A stretch of 64,000 nucleotides of DNA from Siculibacillus lacustris (GCF_004328075.1 NZ_SJFN01000022.1:1-64000), one strand, 5' to 3'. Positions 10,102 through 22,431 are shown, counted from the first letter of the stretch. Numbers and translations are program-made. Notes: generated by a model from the letters alone, not told the origin.

Positions 10102-10980
10102 GTGTTCCGATCGAGAGATCCCCTGCAGCCGAGCTATCGGCCCTTCATCGCCCCGGCGGTCGTGCTGATCGCCGCGGTGATCGTCTTTCCCTGGGTCTTC
10201 ACCCTGTGGATGAGCGTCAACGAATGGACGCTCGGCGGCTCCCAGCACTTCGTCGCCTGGGACAATTATGCGCGCCTCGCCCACGATACCCGCTTCTGGT
10301 TGTCGCTGCTGCGCACCGTGATCTACACCACCGCCTCCGTGGTCGCGCCGTTGATCCTCGGCACCGTCGCCGCGCTGGTGTTCCATGCCGAAGTGCCGTT
10401 CCGCGGCGCCCTGCGCGGCATCTTCGTGATGCCGATGATGGCCACCCCGGTGGCCATCGCCCTGGTGTGGACCATGATGTTCCACCCCCAGCTCGGCGTC
10501 CTCAACTACCTCCTGTCGCTGGTCGGGCTGCCCGCCCAGGCGTGGATCTTCGACCAGGACACGGTGATCGCCTCGCTGGTGGTGGTCGAGACCTGGCAAT
10601 GGACGCCGCTGGTGATGCTGATCGTGCTGGGCGGCCTCGCCGCCGCCCCGACCGAGCCCTACGAGAGCGCCGAGATCGACGGCGCCAGCCGCTGGCAGCA
10701 GTTCCGCTACATCACCTATCCGATGATCCTGCCCTTCATGATGATCGCCGTGGTGATCCGCACCATCGACGCGCTGAAGAGCTTCGACATCATCTATGCC
10801 ATGACCCAAGGCGGACCGGGGACGGCGTCGGAGACGATCAACATCTACCTCTACAACGTCGCCTTCTCCTATTACGACATCGGTTACGGCTCGGCCATCG
10901 CCGTGGTCTTCTTCATCGTCATCATCACCCTGTCGCTGGCGCTCCTGTGGTTGCGGCAACGCAGCCAATGGAGCCTGTGA
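10102..10980 (+). CDS. ABC sugar importer, permease (MalF/UgpA-like)
   Basis: A 292-residue inner-membrane protein with six hydrophobic segments. The cytoplasmic EAA loop (YESAEIDGASRWQQFRYITYP, which couples to the ATPase) is followed by the TQGGPGTASET segment characteristic of carbohydrate permeases. The GTG at 10102 is preferred because GAGG lies 9 bp before it and the upstream extension is Arg/Pro-rich and not membrane-like. It lies 79 bp after the binding-protein gene and 9 bp before the second permease. Confidence 0.92.
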   Translation: MFRSRDPLQPSYRPFIAPAVVLIAAVIVFPWVFTLWMSVNEWTLGGSQHFVAWDNYARLAHDTRFWLSLLRTVIYTTASVVAPLILGTVAALVFHAEVPFRGALRGIFVMPMMATPVAIALVWTMMFHPQLGVLNYLLSLVGLPAQAWIFDQDTVIASLVVVETWQWTPLVMLIVLGGLAAAPTEPYESAEIDGASRWQQFRYITYPMILPFMMIAVVIRTIDALKSFDIIYAMTQGGPGTASETINIYLYNVAFSYYDIGYGSAIAVVFFIVIITLSLALLWLRQRSQWSL

Positions 10981-10989
10981 GGATCCGCC

Positions 10990-11814
10990 ATGACCCTGCG
11001 CCGCATCCTGAGGGGCCTCGGCACCGCGCTCGTGCTGATCGTCGTGGTCTCGCCGGCGATCCTGTTCTTCCTGTGGATGTTGTCGCTGTCGCTCAAATAC
11101 GAGATCGACAACGGCGCCTATCCGCCGATCCTGATCCCCGAACGCTTCGCCTGGTCGAACTACACCCAGATCTTCCAGGCCAACGACTTCCTGCGCTATT
11201 TCGTCAACAGCGTGATCGTCACCGGCTCTGCGACCCTCGCGGCGCTGGCCGTCGGCGTGCCGGCCGGCTTCGGCATGGCGCGGATGAAGGCCCGCAAGTC
11301 GGCGGTGATCGTGATGATCGCCCGCATGACCCCGGGGCTTTCGTTCCTGATCCCGATGTTCCTGGTGTTCCAGAGCCTCGGCCTGATCGGCACCCTGTGG
11401 CCGCAGATCATCATCCATCTGGTGGTGACCGTGCCGATCGTCATCTGGATCATGATCGGCTATTTCGAGACCACCCCGATCGAACTCGAAGAAGCGGCGA
11501 TGATCGACGGCGCCAACCGCTGGGAGATCTTCATGAAGGTCGCCCTGCCGATCGCCCGGCCCGGCATCGTCGTCGCCTTCATCCTGTCGGTGATCTTCTC
11601 CTGGAACAACTTCCTGTTCGGCATCGTGCTGGCCGGGCGCACCACCCGCACCTTGCCGGTCGCAGTCTACAACATGCTGTCCTTCGAACAGGTCAGTTGG
11701 GGCCCGCTCGCCGCCGCCGCTCTGGTGGTGACCTTGCCGGTCCTGCTGCTCACCGTCTTCGCCCAGCGCCAGATCGTCGCCGGCCTCACCGCCGGTGCCG
11801 TCAAGGGCGGCTGA
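10990..11814 (+). CDS. ABC sugar importer, permease (MalG/UgpE-like)
   Basis: A 274-residue inner-membrane protein, partner of the preceding permease, with six hydrophobic segments and the EAA loop LEEAAMIDGANRWEIFMKVA followed by PIARPG. The C-terminal SWNNFLFGIVLAG is typical of the MalG-type subunit. It forms the transmembrane heterodimer of the importer. Confidence 0.93.
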   Translation: MTLRRILRGLGTALVLIVVVSPAILFFLWMLSLSLKYEIDNGAYPPILIPERFAWSNYTQIFQANDFLRYFVNSVIVTGSATLAALAVGVPAGFGMARMKARKSAVIVMIARMTPGLSFLIPMFLVFQSLGLIGTLWPQIIIHLVVTVPIVIWIMIGYFETTPIELEEAAMIDGANRWEIFMKVALPIARPGIVVAFILSVIFSWNNFLFGIVLAGRTTRTLPVAVYNMLSFEQVSWGPLAAAALVVTLPVLLLTVFAQRQIVAGLTAGAVKGG

Positions 11815-11844
11815 CGTCTTCCGTCCCCACGCGAGAGTAAGTCC

Positions 11845-12906
<1,062 letters not shown>

Positions 12907-12931
12907 GTCGCGCCCCGAACCCGAGGTTCCG

Positions 12932-13153
12932 ATGACCGATCCCGCCGACTTCGCCGACCGCCTCGTCGAGATGGAAGTGCGCATCGCCCACCAGGATCGG
13001 ATCATCGAGGACCTCAACGCCGCGCTGGTCGCCCAGTGGCGCTCGATCGATGCCCTGACCCGCCGCCTCGAAGGCCTCGCCGACCGGGTCAAGGAGGCCG
13101 AGACCGCGGCGCGTTTCTCCGGCGCCCCCGAACCGCCGCCGCCCCACTACTGA
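12932..13153 (+). CDS. slyX: SlyX family protein
   Basis: A 73-residue protein that is almost entirely a coiled coil (heptads through about residue 60) ending in a Pro-rich EPPPPHY tail. The final PPHY is the family hallmark. The cellular role of SlyX is not well established. It starts 25 bp after the ABC ATPase gene, so it may be read through from that operon, and precedes hydE in the same direction. Confidence 0.85.
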   Translation: MTDPADFADRLVEMEVRIAHQDRIIEDLNAALVAQWRSIDALTRRLEGLADRVKEAETAARFSGAPEPPPPHY

Positions 13154-13279
13154 CGCCCGCCGCGCATGGCGAAATGCGGGGCGGCCGGCCGCACCGCCCT
13201 CGTCGGGGCACCCCGAACCGATTATGATCGCACGGTCTCCGGGCCCGTTCGGCCTCCGGGACGTGGGAGTTCTTCGGCC

Positions 13280-14365
13280 ATGGGGCACGATCCCGATCCG
13301 GTTTCCTTCGACGCGGCAGCGGCCGCCGCCGGGCCGCTCGCCGGCCCGATCGACCGCGCCGCGGTGGTCGACCTGCTGCGCTCGCCGCGCGAGGCGCTCT
13401 ATGCCCGGGCCGATGCGGTGCGGCGCGCCCACATGGGCGACGAGGTGTTCCTGCGCGGCATCGTCGAATTCTCCAACGTCTGCGCCAACGACTGCCTCTA
13501 TTGCGGCATCCGCCGCTCCAATCCGCATCCCCACCGCTATCGCATCGACGCCGACGAGATCCTCGCGGTCGCCCGCCGCATGGCCGGCTGGGGCCAGACC
13601 ACCATCGTCCTGCAATCGGGCGAGGTCGACACCCCGGCCGAGAACGACCGCCTCGCCGCACTGATCACCCGCATCCGCGCCGAGACCCCGCTCGCCGTCA
13701 CCGTCTCGGCCGGCAATCGCCCGCGCGCCGTCTACGCCACCTGGCGCGACGCCGGCATGGACCGCTATCTGCTGCGCTTCGAGACCAGCGACCCGGATCT
13801 CTTCGCCCGGCTCCACCCCGACTGCAGCCTCGCCGAACGCCTGCACTGTCTCTCGGACTTGCGCGATCTCGGCGTCCAGGTCGGCTCCGGCTTCATGATC
13901 GGCCTGCCCGGCGAGACCCTCGAGCGGCTCGCCGACAATCTGGTGCTGGTCCACACCCTCGATCTCGACATGGTCGGCATCGGCCCGTTCATCGCCCATC
14001 CCGACACGCCGCTGGCCGGGCAGGCCAATGCCTGGGCCGACGATCCGGAGATGTGTTTCGCCGCGGTCGCCGCCCTGCGACTGATCGATCCCGACCTGCG
14101 CGTCCCCGCCACCACCGCCTTCGACGCGATGTTCCCCGGCGTCGGCCGCGACCTCGCGCTGCAGCGCGGCGCCGACGTGTTCATGCCCAACGACACGCCC
14201 GGCCGCTATCGCAAGGACTACCTGCTCTATCCCGACAAGCCCTGCGTCGACGAGGGCGACGGCTCGTGCTCGAGCTGCGCCACCGCGCGCATCTGGAGCC
14301 TCGGACGTTTCGTCGGCGAAGGACCGGGGCATTCGCGCAAGGCCCGGCCGACCGCCGGCGCCTGA
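13280..14365 (+). CDS. hydE: [FeFe]-hydrogenase maturase HydE (radical SAM)
   Basis: A radical SAM enzyme needed to build the diiron subcluster of the [FeFe]-hydrogenase H-cluster. The 361-residue protein has the SAM-cluster motif CANDCLYC (Cys68, Cys72, Cys75, CX3CX2C). It also has the second, HydE-type CX7CX2C motif (Cys322, Cys330, Cys333), which some HydE proteins lack. The ATG at 13280 is chosen because GGGAG precedes it by about 10 bp; the longer frame upstream is not conserved-looking. It converges on hydF with 7 bp between stop codons. It is therefore transcribed apart from the other maturation genes, downstream of slyX. Confidence 0.95.
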   Translation: MGHDPDPVSFDAAAAAAGPLAGPIDRAAVVDLLRSPREALYARADAVRRAHMGDEVFLRGIVEFSNVCANDCLYCGIRRSNPHPHRYRIDADEILAVARRMAGWGQTTIVLQSGEVDTPAENDRLAALITRIRAETPLAVTVSAGNRPRAVYATWRDAGMDRYLLRFETSDPDLFARLHPDCSLAERLHCLSDLRDLGVQVGSGFMIGLPGETLERLADNLVLVHTLDLDMVGIGPFIAHPDTPLAGQANAWADDPEMCFAAVAALRLIDPDLRVPATTAFDAMFPGVGRDLALQRGADVFMPNDTPGRYRKDYLLYPDKPCVDEGDGSCSSCATARIWSLGRFVGEGPGHSRKARPTAGA

Positions 14366-14372
14366 GGACGCG

Positions 14373-15605
14373 TCACTCCGCCGCGGCCGCCTCGAAGGCG
14401 GCACGCGCCGCCGGAAAACACGCGAGCGCCCGCGGCAACACGCCCTGGACCCGCGAGATGGTGACGCCGTAATTGGTCATCGCCACCCCCTGCTCGGCCG
14501 CCCGGCGCTGGCGCAGCAGCACCTGCTTGCGGTTGACCATGCAACCGCCGCACTGGACGATCAGCGCATAGGGCGAGAGATCGGCGGGAAAATCGCGCCC
14601 CGCCACGGTCTCGAAGACCAGATCGCCGCCCGCATATTGGCGCAGCCAGCGCGGGATCTTGACCCGGCCGATGTCGTCGGCGAGCGCATGATGGCTGCAG
14701 GCCTCGGCGACCAGGACGCGGGCCCCCGGCCGCAATCGGTCGATCGCCGCGGCGCCGGCCGCGAAGGCCACCAGATCGCCCTTGAACCGGGCCATCAGGA
14801 TCGAGAAGGTGGTCAGCGGCACGTCGTCGGGCGTGTCGGCGGCGGCCTTCAGCACCACTTGCGAATCGCACACCACCAGATCCGGCTTGCGCCCGAGCCG
14901 CGCCAGGGTGTCGCGCAACTCGCGTTCCTTGACCACCACGCTGGTCGCGTCGGCATCGAGAATGTCGCGGATCGCCATCACCTGCGGCAGGATCAGCCGC
15001 CCCTTCGGCGCGCCGAGATCGATCGGCACCACCAGCACCACCAGGCCACCCGGCCGGATCAGGTCGCCGAGGAGATGCGGCGTTTCGAAGCCCTCGTCGG
15101 GGATCACCGCGAGCAGCGCCTCGCGCAACGCCGCCAGTCCCTCGCCCCGGACCGCCGAGACGGCGACCGCGGCGATGCCGTCGCGGGCCAGCCGGTCGCG
15201 GTCGGCATCCCGCGGCGGCGCCAGATCGGCCTTGCCGAACACCACGAAGAACGGGGTCTCGTGGGATCGTAAGGCGGCGAACAGAATCTCCTCGTCGGCA
15301 CCGAGCCCGGCCTCGTCGACCACCACCATCGCCGCGTCGCAGCGCTCCAGCGCCGCGGTGGTGCGGGCCATGCGCAAGGTTCCGAGCTCGCCCTCGTCGT
15401 CGACGCCGGCGGTGTCGACGAAGGTCACCGGCCCGAGCGGCGCCAGTTCCATCGCCTTTTCGACCGGATCGGTGGTGGTGCCGGCGATCGCCGAGACGAT
15501 CGACACGTCCTGGCCGATCAGCGCGTTGACCAGCGACGACTTGCCGACGTTGCGCCGGCCGAACACGCCGATCGTCGGCCGCAGGCTCTTCAGTGTGCCG
15601 ATCAT
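14373..15605 (-). CDS. hydF: [FeFe]-hydrogenase maturation GTPase/scaffold HydF
   Basis: Scaffold that assembles and delivers the 2Fe subcluster to apo-HydA. The 410-residue protein has an N-terminal GTPase domain: P-loop GRRNVGKSS (16-24), switch TTTDPVEKAM, DTAG and the KADL guanine motif. A dimerisation domain and a C-terminal FeS-binding domain follow, with CSH and, 46 residues later, CGGC. The residue before CGGC is Gln, where many HydF proteins have His (CXH-X46-53-HCXXC). The ATG at 15605 follows GAGGAGAGA. It is the last gene of the hyd operon, 16 bp after the aspartase-family gene. Confidence 0.94.
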   Translation of the reverse strand: MIGTLKSLRPTIGVFGRRNVGKSSLVNALIGQDVSIVSAIAGTTTDPVEKAMELAPLGPVTFVDTAGVDDEGELGTLRMARTTAALERCDAAMVVVDEAGLGADEEILFAALRSHETPFFVVFGKADLAPPRDADRDRLARDGIAAVAVSAVRGEGLAALREALLAVIPDEGFETPHLLGDLIRPGGLVVLVVPIDLGAPKGRLILPQVMAIRDILDADATSVVVKERELRDTLARLGRKPDLVVCDSQVVLKAAADTPDDVPLTTFSILMARFKGDLVAFAAGAAAIDRLRPGARVLVAEACSHHALADDIGRVKIPRWLRQYAGGDLVFETVAGRDFPADLSPYALIVQCGGCMVNRKQVLLRQRRAAEQGVAMTNYGVTISRVQGVLPRALACFPAARAAFEAAAAE

Positions 15606-15621
15606 CGCCGTCTCTCCTCGC

Positions 15622-17050
<1,429 letters not shown>

Positions 17051-17064
<14 letters not shown>

Positions 17065-18451
17065 CGCGTTTGCCCGCCCGCACCTTGGCGACCATGGTCT
17101 CGGAATACCGGCGGATGCGCGGCTCCATCGAGGCGATCTCGGCATCGATCGCCCGGTCGCCGGCCGCCCGCGTCTCCTCCGAACCGTAGTCGAGGAGATA
17201 TTCGGCGAAGGACGACAGGCCGTTCGGCCCGCACATCTCGCGGATCAGCCCCGGCCGGGCCAGATCCATGAAGTCGTGGCCGGTCCGCCCCATGCGGTAG
17301 CAAGCGGTGCAGAACGACGGGATCCGTCCACCTTCGGCGATGTCGCGCACCACCGCGTCGAGGTCGCGGTGATCGCCGCGTTCGAACTGGGCGGCGTCCT
17401 CGTCCTCGGGCGTCGCGTAGCCGCCGGGATTGGTGCGGCTGCCGCCGGAAATCTGCGACACCCCGAGCGCGAAGGTCGCCCGCCGCATCTCGGCGGTCTC
17501 CCGCGTGCTCATGATCAGCCCGGTGTAGGGCACCGCCAGGCGCAGCACCGCGACGATCTTCTTGAAGTCGTCGTCCGAGACCGGGTGCGGCGGATGCGAG
17601 GCCATCTCCGACCCGACCGCCGGCTCCATCCGCGGCACGCTGATGGTGTGGCAGCCGACCCCGAACACGTCCTCGAGATGGCTGATGTGCTGCATCAGGG
17701 CCAGCATCTCGAAGCGCCAGTCGCCGAGCCCGAACAGTACCCCGAGGCCGACGTCGTCGATTCCGGCGTTCATTGCCCGGTCGATCGCCGTGGCCCGCCA
17801 GTCGAAGTCCGCCTTGCGGCCGTCGACGTGGACGCGGCCGTAGAGCTCGCGGTCGTAGGTCTCCTGGAACAGCTGATAGGTGCCGATGCCGGCGCCCTTG
17901 AGCAGGCGGAACTCGTCGGTGGAGAGCGGCGCCAGATTGACGTTGATCCGCCGGATCTCGCCACGCTCGCGCTTGACCCCGTAGATCGTCGAAATCGCAT
18001 CGAGGATGTAGCGGAAACCGTCCTTGGGGAAGGCCTCGCCGCCGATCAGCAGCACCCGCTTGTGACCCTGGTCGATCAGCGCCGCGGCCTCCGCGGCGAT
18101 CTCCTCGAGCGTCAGGATCTTGCGCACCAGATCGCGGTTGGAGCGCCGGAAGGCGCAATAGACGCATTCGTTGGTGCAGATGTTGGAGAAGTAGAGCGGC
18201 GCGAACAGCACGATGCGCTGGCCGTAGATCTCGGTCTTGGCCCGCTCGGCGGTGTGGAACAGCTCCGCCACCAGATCGGGATCTCGGACCTGCGACAACA
18301 CCGCGACATCGGTCGCATCGAGGCCGCCGAGCAGCGCCGCCTTGGCCAGGATCTCGCGGATCCGTCCCTTGTCTTCGCGCCCGGCCTCGGCCAGCGTCGC
18401 GGCGATCGCCGCCGGATCGAGCCAAGTCGCCGTCGTCTGTTCTGCCGTCAT
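17051..18451 (-). CDS. hydG: [FeFe]-hydrogenase maturase HydG (radical SAM tyrosine lyase)
   Basis: Cleaves tyrosine to p-cresol and dehydroglycine, producing the CO and CN- ligands of the H-cluster. The 466-residue protein has CTNECVYC (Cys92, Cys96, Cys99) for the SAM cluster and the diagnostic C-terminal CX2CX22C (CTAC plus the Cys in REMCGP), which holds the auxiliary cluster and distinguishes HydG from thiamine ThiH. The ATG at 18451 is preceded by GAGGGGGA. It lies 38 bp after hydA and overlaps the aspartase gene. Confidence 0.96.
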
Positions 18452-18489
18452 GCATCCCCCTCGCGCCGGTGGTCCGGCGGTCGTCGCCG

Positions 18490-20304
18490 TCACACCCTCT
18501 CGGAGGCCTTGGCCTTCGGCAGGGCGAGACGGATTTCGCGCCGGATCTCCTTGACCGCCACATCCGCTTCTTTCTTGCGGTCGGTGTACCAGGTGTGCAG
18601 CAGGTGATGGGCCCGCTCCGACATCGGCTCGCCGAGGTAGTCGCTGTAGAGGTGCTGGATCTGCGGATTGTTGTGCGATTGGCGGATCACCCGCTGCGCA
18701 TCGATGTCGAACAGCGTCACCCGCTTCTTCGGCGCCCCGGCCTGATAGGCCTTCTTGTGGCGCAGGTGACCGCCGCCGGTGACGCAGCCGCCGGGGCAGG
18801 CCATGACCTCGATGAAGTCGAAGTCGTACTTGCCGGAGAGCACCCCCTCGACCACGTCGCGCGCCGCCTTCAGCCCGTGGCAGATCGCCAGATTGACGTC
18901 CGGCAACCCGCCGCCGACCGCGACGGTGGCGGTCCGGATGTTCTCGAAGCTGCGCAGCGCGGTCACTTCCGCATTGGGCAACTCCTTACCGTTGATCAGG
19001 AAATAGGCGCTGCGGACGGCCGCTTCCATCACCCCGCCGGTGGTGCCGAAGATCGCGCCGGCGCCGGAATAGCCGCCGAGATGCGGATTGTCGAAGGTGC
19101 CGGGCTCGAGCGCCGCGAGATCGATGCCCTCGCGCCGCAGGAGGCGCGCGAATTCGCGGATGGTCAGCACCACGTCGACGTCCGGCACGCCGTTCTTGGC
19201 CAGTTGCGGCCGGTTCATCTCGTCCTTCTTGGCGGTGCAGGGCATGATCGAGATCACCCGCATCCGTGCCGGATCGATCTCCATCTTCTCGGCCAGATAG
19301 GTCTTGGCGAGACTGCCCAGGCACTGCTGCGGCGAGCGCGCCGACGACAGATGCGGCAGGATGTCGGGATAGTTCTTCTCGACGAAGTTGACCCAGCCGG
19401 GGCAGCACGAGGTGAAGGTCGGCCGCTTGCCTTGCCGGATGTGGCGGACGACCTCGGTCCCCTCTTCCATGATCACCAAGTCCGCGGCGAAATTGGTGTC
19501 GATGACGATGTCGGCGCCCATCTTCCGCAGCGCCGTGATGATCTGGCCCTCGGCATTGTCGATGCCCAGGCTGTCGGCGAAACCGACCCGGACCGCCGGC
19601 GCGAACTGGAACACCGTGACGATGTCCGGATCGTAGAGGTGATCGATCACCCGGTCGGTGTCGTCGCGTTCGGCGAGCGCCCCGGTCGGGCACACCATCA
19701 CGCACTGGCCGCAACTGACGCATTCGGATTCGCCGCCGACCAGGGTGCCGCGGATCTCGACACAGGTGCCGATGCCGCGTTCGGTGATCGACAACGCGTC
19801 GATCCCCTGGACGTCGCGGCACACCGCGACGCAGCGCTGGCAGCGGATGCACTTGCCCATGTCGCGGGTGATCGACAGCGACGAACGGTCGACCGGCCGG
19901 CTCTTGGCCCATATCGGATTGGCGAAGCGCGACTGCTGCAGGCCGACGAACTGGGCGACGTCCTGCAGTTCGCAATTGCCGTGGCGCACGCAGGTCGCGC
20001 AATCCTGATCATGGTCGGCGAGCAGCAACTCGGTCTGCAGCTTCTGCATCTCGCGGATCTTCGGCGTCCGCGTGAAGACCTCGATGCCCTCTTCCATCGG
20101 CGTGTTGCAGGCCGTCACCACATGGGTCGCGGTCTGGCCGGCGCGACGTTCCTCGACCAGACAGACCCGGCAGGTGCCGGGGGCATGGTCGATGTCGGCC
20201 AGTTCACACAGGCTCGGAATGTAGCAGCCGACCCGCCGGGCCGCCGTCAGGATCGTGTCGCCGGCTTCGAAGGCGATCGGCTTGCCGTTGATGAGCGCTT
20301 CCAT
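18490..20304 (-). CDS. hydA: [FeFe]-hydrogenase catalytic subunit
   Basis: Catalyses reversible proton reduction to H2. The 604-residue protein is modular. An N-terminal plant-type [2Fe-2S] domain (Cys33, 45, 48, 66) is followed by a His-Cys4 cluster region (His98, Cys102, Cys105, Cys111) and two [4Fe-4S] ferredoxin motifs (CIRCQRCVAVC and CVSCGQCVMVC). The H-cluster domain has canonical L1 TSCCPGW (about 300), L2 MPCTAKKDE (about 355) and L3 MACPGGCVTGGG (about 503). No signal peptide is seen, so it is cytoplasmic. It is co-transcribed with an upstream NAD(P)H-type oxidoreductase, so coupling to pyridine nucleotides is likely, possibly as an electron-confurcating complex. Confidence 0.97.
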   Translation of the reverse strand: MEALINGKPIAFEAGDTILTAARRVGCYIPSLCELADIDHAPGTCRVCLVEERRAGQTATHVVTACNTPMEEGIEVFTRTPKIREMQKLQTELLLADHDQDCATCVRHGNCELQDVAQFVGLQQSRFANPIWAKSRPVDRSSLSITRDMGKCIRCQRCVAVCRDVQGIDALSITERGIGTCVEIRGTLVGGESECVSCGQCVMVCPTGALAERDDTDRVIDHLYDPDIVTVFQFAPAVRVGFADSLGIDNAEGQIITALRKMGADIVIDTNFAADLVIMEEGTEVVRHIRQGKRPTFTSCCPGWVNFVEKNYPDILPHLSSARSPQQCLGSLAKTYLAEKMEIDPARMRVISIMPCTAKKDEMNRPQLAKNGVPDVDVVLTIREFARLLRREGIDLAALEPGTFDNPHLGGYSGAGAIFGTTGGVMEAAVRSAYFLINGKELPNAEVTALRSFENIRTATVAVGGGLPDVNLAICHGLKAARDVVEGVLSGKYDFDFIEVMACPGGCVTGGGHLRHKKAYQAGAPKKRVTLFDIDAQRVIRQSHNNPQIQHLYSDYLGEPMSERAHHLLHTWYTDRKKEADVAVKEIRREIRLALPKAKASERV

Positions 20305-20335
20305 GTCCGTCCCATCCTTCGCGTTCGAATACCGC

Positions 20336-22327
20336 TCAGCGCGTCCCGCCGGGTACCGCCGTCTCGGTGACCACCGAATAGACCCGGTAGCAGCGCAGGC
20401 AGCGCGCCGCCTCCCGATAGGCCTCCGCCGCGGTGATCGGCTTCTCCACCTCCTCGAAGGTCCGGCGACGTTCGTCGGGCGAGAGGTTGGGAATGTCGAT
20501 CCGATACTGGTGGGCCACCGGCACTTCGAAACACTCGCCCGACAGGAGCTTGTTCTCGTTGAGCAGGCGCCGCATCCGGGTGCGCGGGAAGAACCGGGCG
20601 TGGCCATGACGCAGATAGTCGTCGATCGCCCGCGCCGCCTTCAGCCCCATCGCCATGGCGTGGATCAGCGTCGAGGCGCCCGAGGCGCAGTCGCCGCCGG
20701 CGAACACCCCCATCCGGGTGGTGACCAGGGTCTGCGGGTTGATCGCCACGCAGCCCCACTTGTCGAGTTGCACCCCGTCGCTCGCCGGCAGCGTCTGCTT
20801 GTCGACCTGCTGGCCGATCGCCGCCACCACCACGTCGCAGCGGAAGGCGTGCTCGGTGCCGGGGATCGGCTCGACCCCGATCCGCCCCTTCTTGTCGGGC
20901 ACCGTCTGGCGCATGTCGATCAGATCCATGCCGACGATTCGACCGTCTTCGGACAGGATCCGCGACGGATTGGTCAGGCAGTGGAAGATCACGCCCTCCT
21001 GCTTGGCCGCCTCGATCTCCTCGTGGTCGGCCGGCATGTCGGCCTCGGTGCGGCGATAGATCAGGTGCACCTTGGAGGCGCCGAGCCGCAGCGCCGAGCG
21101 CACGCAGTCCATCGCCACATTGCCGCCGCCGACCACCGCGACTTCGCCGTGCAGCGCCAGCGGCGCGCCGTATTCGACGTGGTTGTGGACCTCGAGCAGG
21201 AAGTCGATGCCGGAGAAATAGCCCTTCAGGCTCGGATCTTCGTCGGCGACGCCGAGCAATGTGCCCTTGGCACAGCCGAGCCCCAGGAACACCGCCTTGT
21301 AGCCCTGCTCGAACAGATCATCGATGGTGAAGTCCCGGCCCAGCGCCTGGCCGAAGCGGAAGTGACCGCCCAGTTGCTCGACCGTGTCGGTCTCCGCCTT
21401 GAGCACGTCCTTGGGCAGGCGGTAGCTCGGAATACCCGACCGCGCCATGCCGCCCGCCACCTCGGCCGCCTCCAGCACGTCGACGTGGTAGCCGCGCAGC
21501 AGGAGGTGATAGGCGCAGGAGACGCCGGCCGGGCCGCCGCCGACCACCGCCACCCGCATCGAGTCGGGCAGGCGGGTGGGGATCATGTCGGGCGAGAAGA
21601 TCGGCCCGTGCAGGCCGGCCTGTTGGTCGGCGACGTAGCGCTTGAGGATCTTGATGCCGACCGGCTCGTCGATGGCGTTGCGCCGGCAGGCCATCTCGCA
21701 GAACCGCACGCAGACCCGGCCGCAGGTCGCGGCCATCGGATATTTGCGCAGAATCACGCCGAGCGACAGATCCGGACGCCCGTCCTTGATGAAGTCGATG
21801 TAGCGCGGCACGGCGACCTTCGACGGGCAGGCCTCGACGCAGGGCGCGGTGACGTAGCTCATGCCGTTGTCGACCGGCGCCGGGGCGCCGCCGGGCTTCA
21901 GATGTTCGGGAAAATGCTCGATCGCCGCCAGCAGCGCATTGGCGCTCGACTGACCGAGATAGCACAGCGACGTCTCCGCCATCTGGTGGGCGAGCGCGGC
22001 GATCCGCTGCCAGCCTTCCTCACTGCCGCGCCCGGCCCGCACTTCGGCGAGCGCATCGCGGATCAGCGGCGCGCCGACCCGGCAGGGCGTGCACTTGCCG
22101 CAGGACTCCTCGGCAGCCCGATCCATGTGCCGCCACAGAGCGTCGACCAGATCGACCTCCGGATCGAACACCACGAAGCCCCGGTCGCCGATGAAGGCGC
22201 GAATCGGATTGCCGTCGTTGAAGTACTCGAAGCCCTCGAGATCGGGATCGGGGGCGATCTCGACCGGAATCAGGCCGCGGTTGTCCCGTACCACCCCGTC
22301 CCACACGCCGTAAGACACGCGTACCAT
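20336..22327 (-). CDS. NuoF C-terminal-like/GltD-like fusion oxidoreductase, HydA partner
   Basis: A 663-residue flavoprotein in two parts. The N-terminus (about 1-130) matches only the C-terminal FeS part of NuoF/HydB, with SCGKCTPCR (Cys76, 79, 82) and Cys122; the FMN/NADH-binding Rossmann part of NuoF is absent. The remainder resembles the glutamate-synthase small subunit: double-cluster CVEACPSK and CGRVCVRFCEMAC, FAD motif VGGGPAG, NAD(P) motif VGGGNVA, and GGDCASGASTLIHAMAMG. It ends with CLRC. The ATG at 22327 has an excellent GGAGG 7 bp upstream. It is the first gene of the hyd operon, 31 bp before hydA, and probably passes electrons between NAD(P)H and HydA. Confidence 0.88.
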   Translation of the reverse strand: MVRVSYGVWDGVVRDNRGLIPVEIAPDPDLEGFEYFNDGNPIRAFIGDRGFVVFDPEVDLVDALWRHMDRAAEESCGKCTPCRVGAPLIRDALAEVRAGRGSEEGWQRIAALAHQMAETSLCYLGQSSANALLAAIEHFPEHLKPGGAPAPVDNGMSYVTAPCVEACPSKVAVPRYIDFIKDGRPDLSLGVILRKYPMAATCGRVCVRFCEMACRRNAIDEPVGIKILKRYVADQQAGLHGPIFSPDMIPTRLPDSMRVAVVGGGPAGVSCAYHLLLRGYHVDVLEAAEVAGGMARSGIPSYRLPKDVLKAETDTVEQLGGHFRFGQALGRDFTIDDLFEQGYKAVFLGLGCAKGTLLGVADEDPSLKGYFSGIDFLLEVHNHVEYGAPLALHGEVAVVGGGNVAMDCVRSALRLGASKVHLIYRRTEADMPADHEEIEAAKQEGVIFHCLTNPSRILSEDGRIVGMDLIDMRQTVPDKKGRIGVEPIPGTEHAFRCDVVVAAIGQQVDKQTLPASDGVQLDKWGCVAINPQTLVTTRMGVFAGGDCASGASTLIHAMAMGLKAARAIDDYLRHGHARFFPRTRMRRLLNENKLLSGECFEVPVAHQYRIDIPNLSPDERRRTFEEVEKPITAAEAYREAARCLRCYRVYSVVTETAVPGGTR

Positions 22328-22418
22328 CTTGGCCTCCGATACGGCTCGACGCGAGAGCGGATCGACCTCCACCCCCAGCGCGGCACACCGACCCACGGTC
22401 GGCGCCCCATCGGCCGAT

Positions 22419-22431
22419 CCGAAAATTTCGG
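22419..22431. promoter_or_regulatory. Perfect 13-bp dyad in the hyd leader
   Basis: CCGAAA-A-TTTCGG is a perfect inverted repeat with a one-base centre, about 92 bp upstream of the first hyd start codon. It could be an operator or a leader hairpin. Confidence 0.45.
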
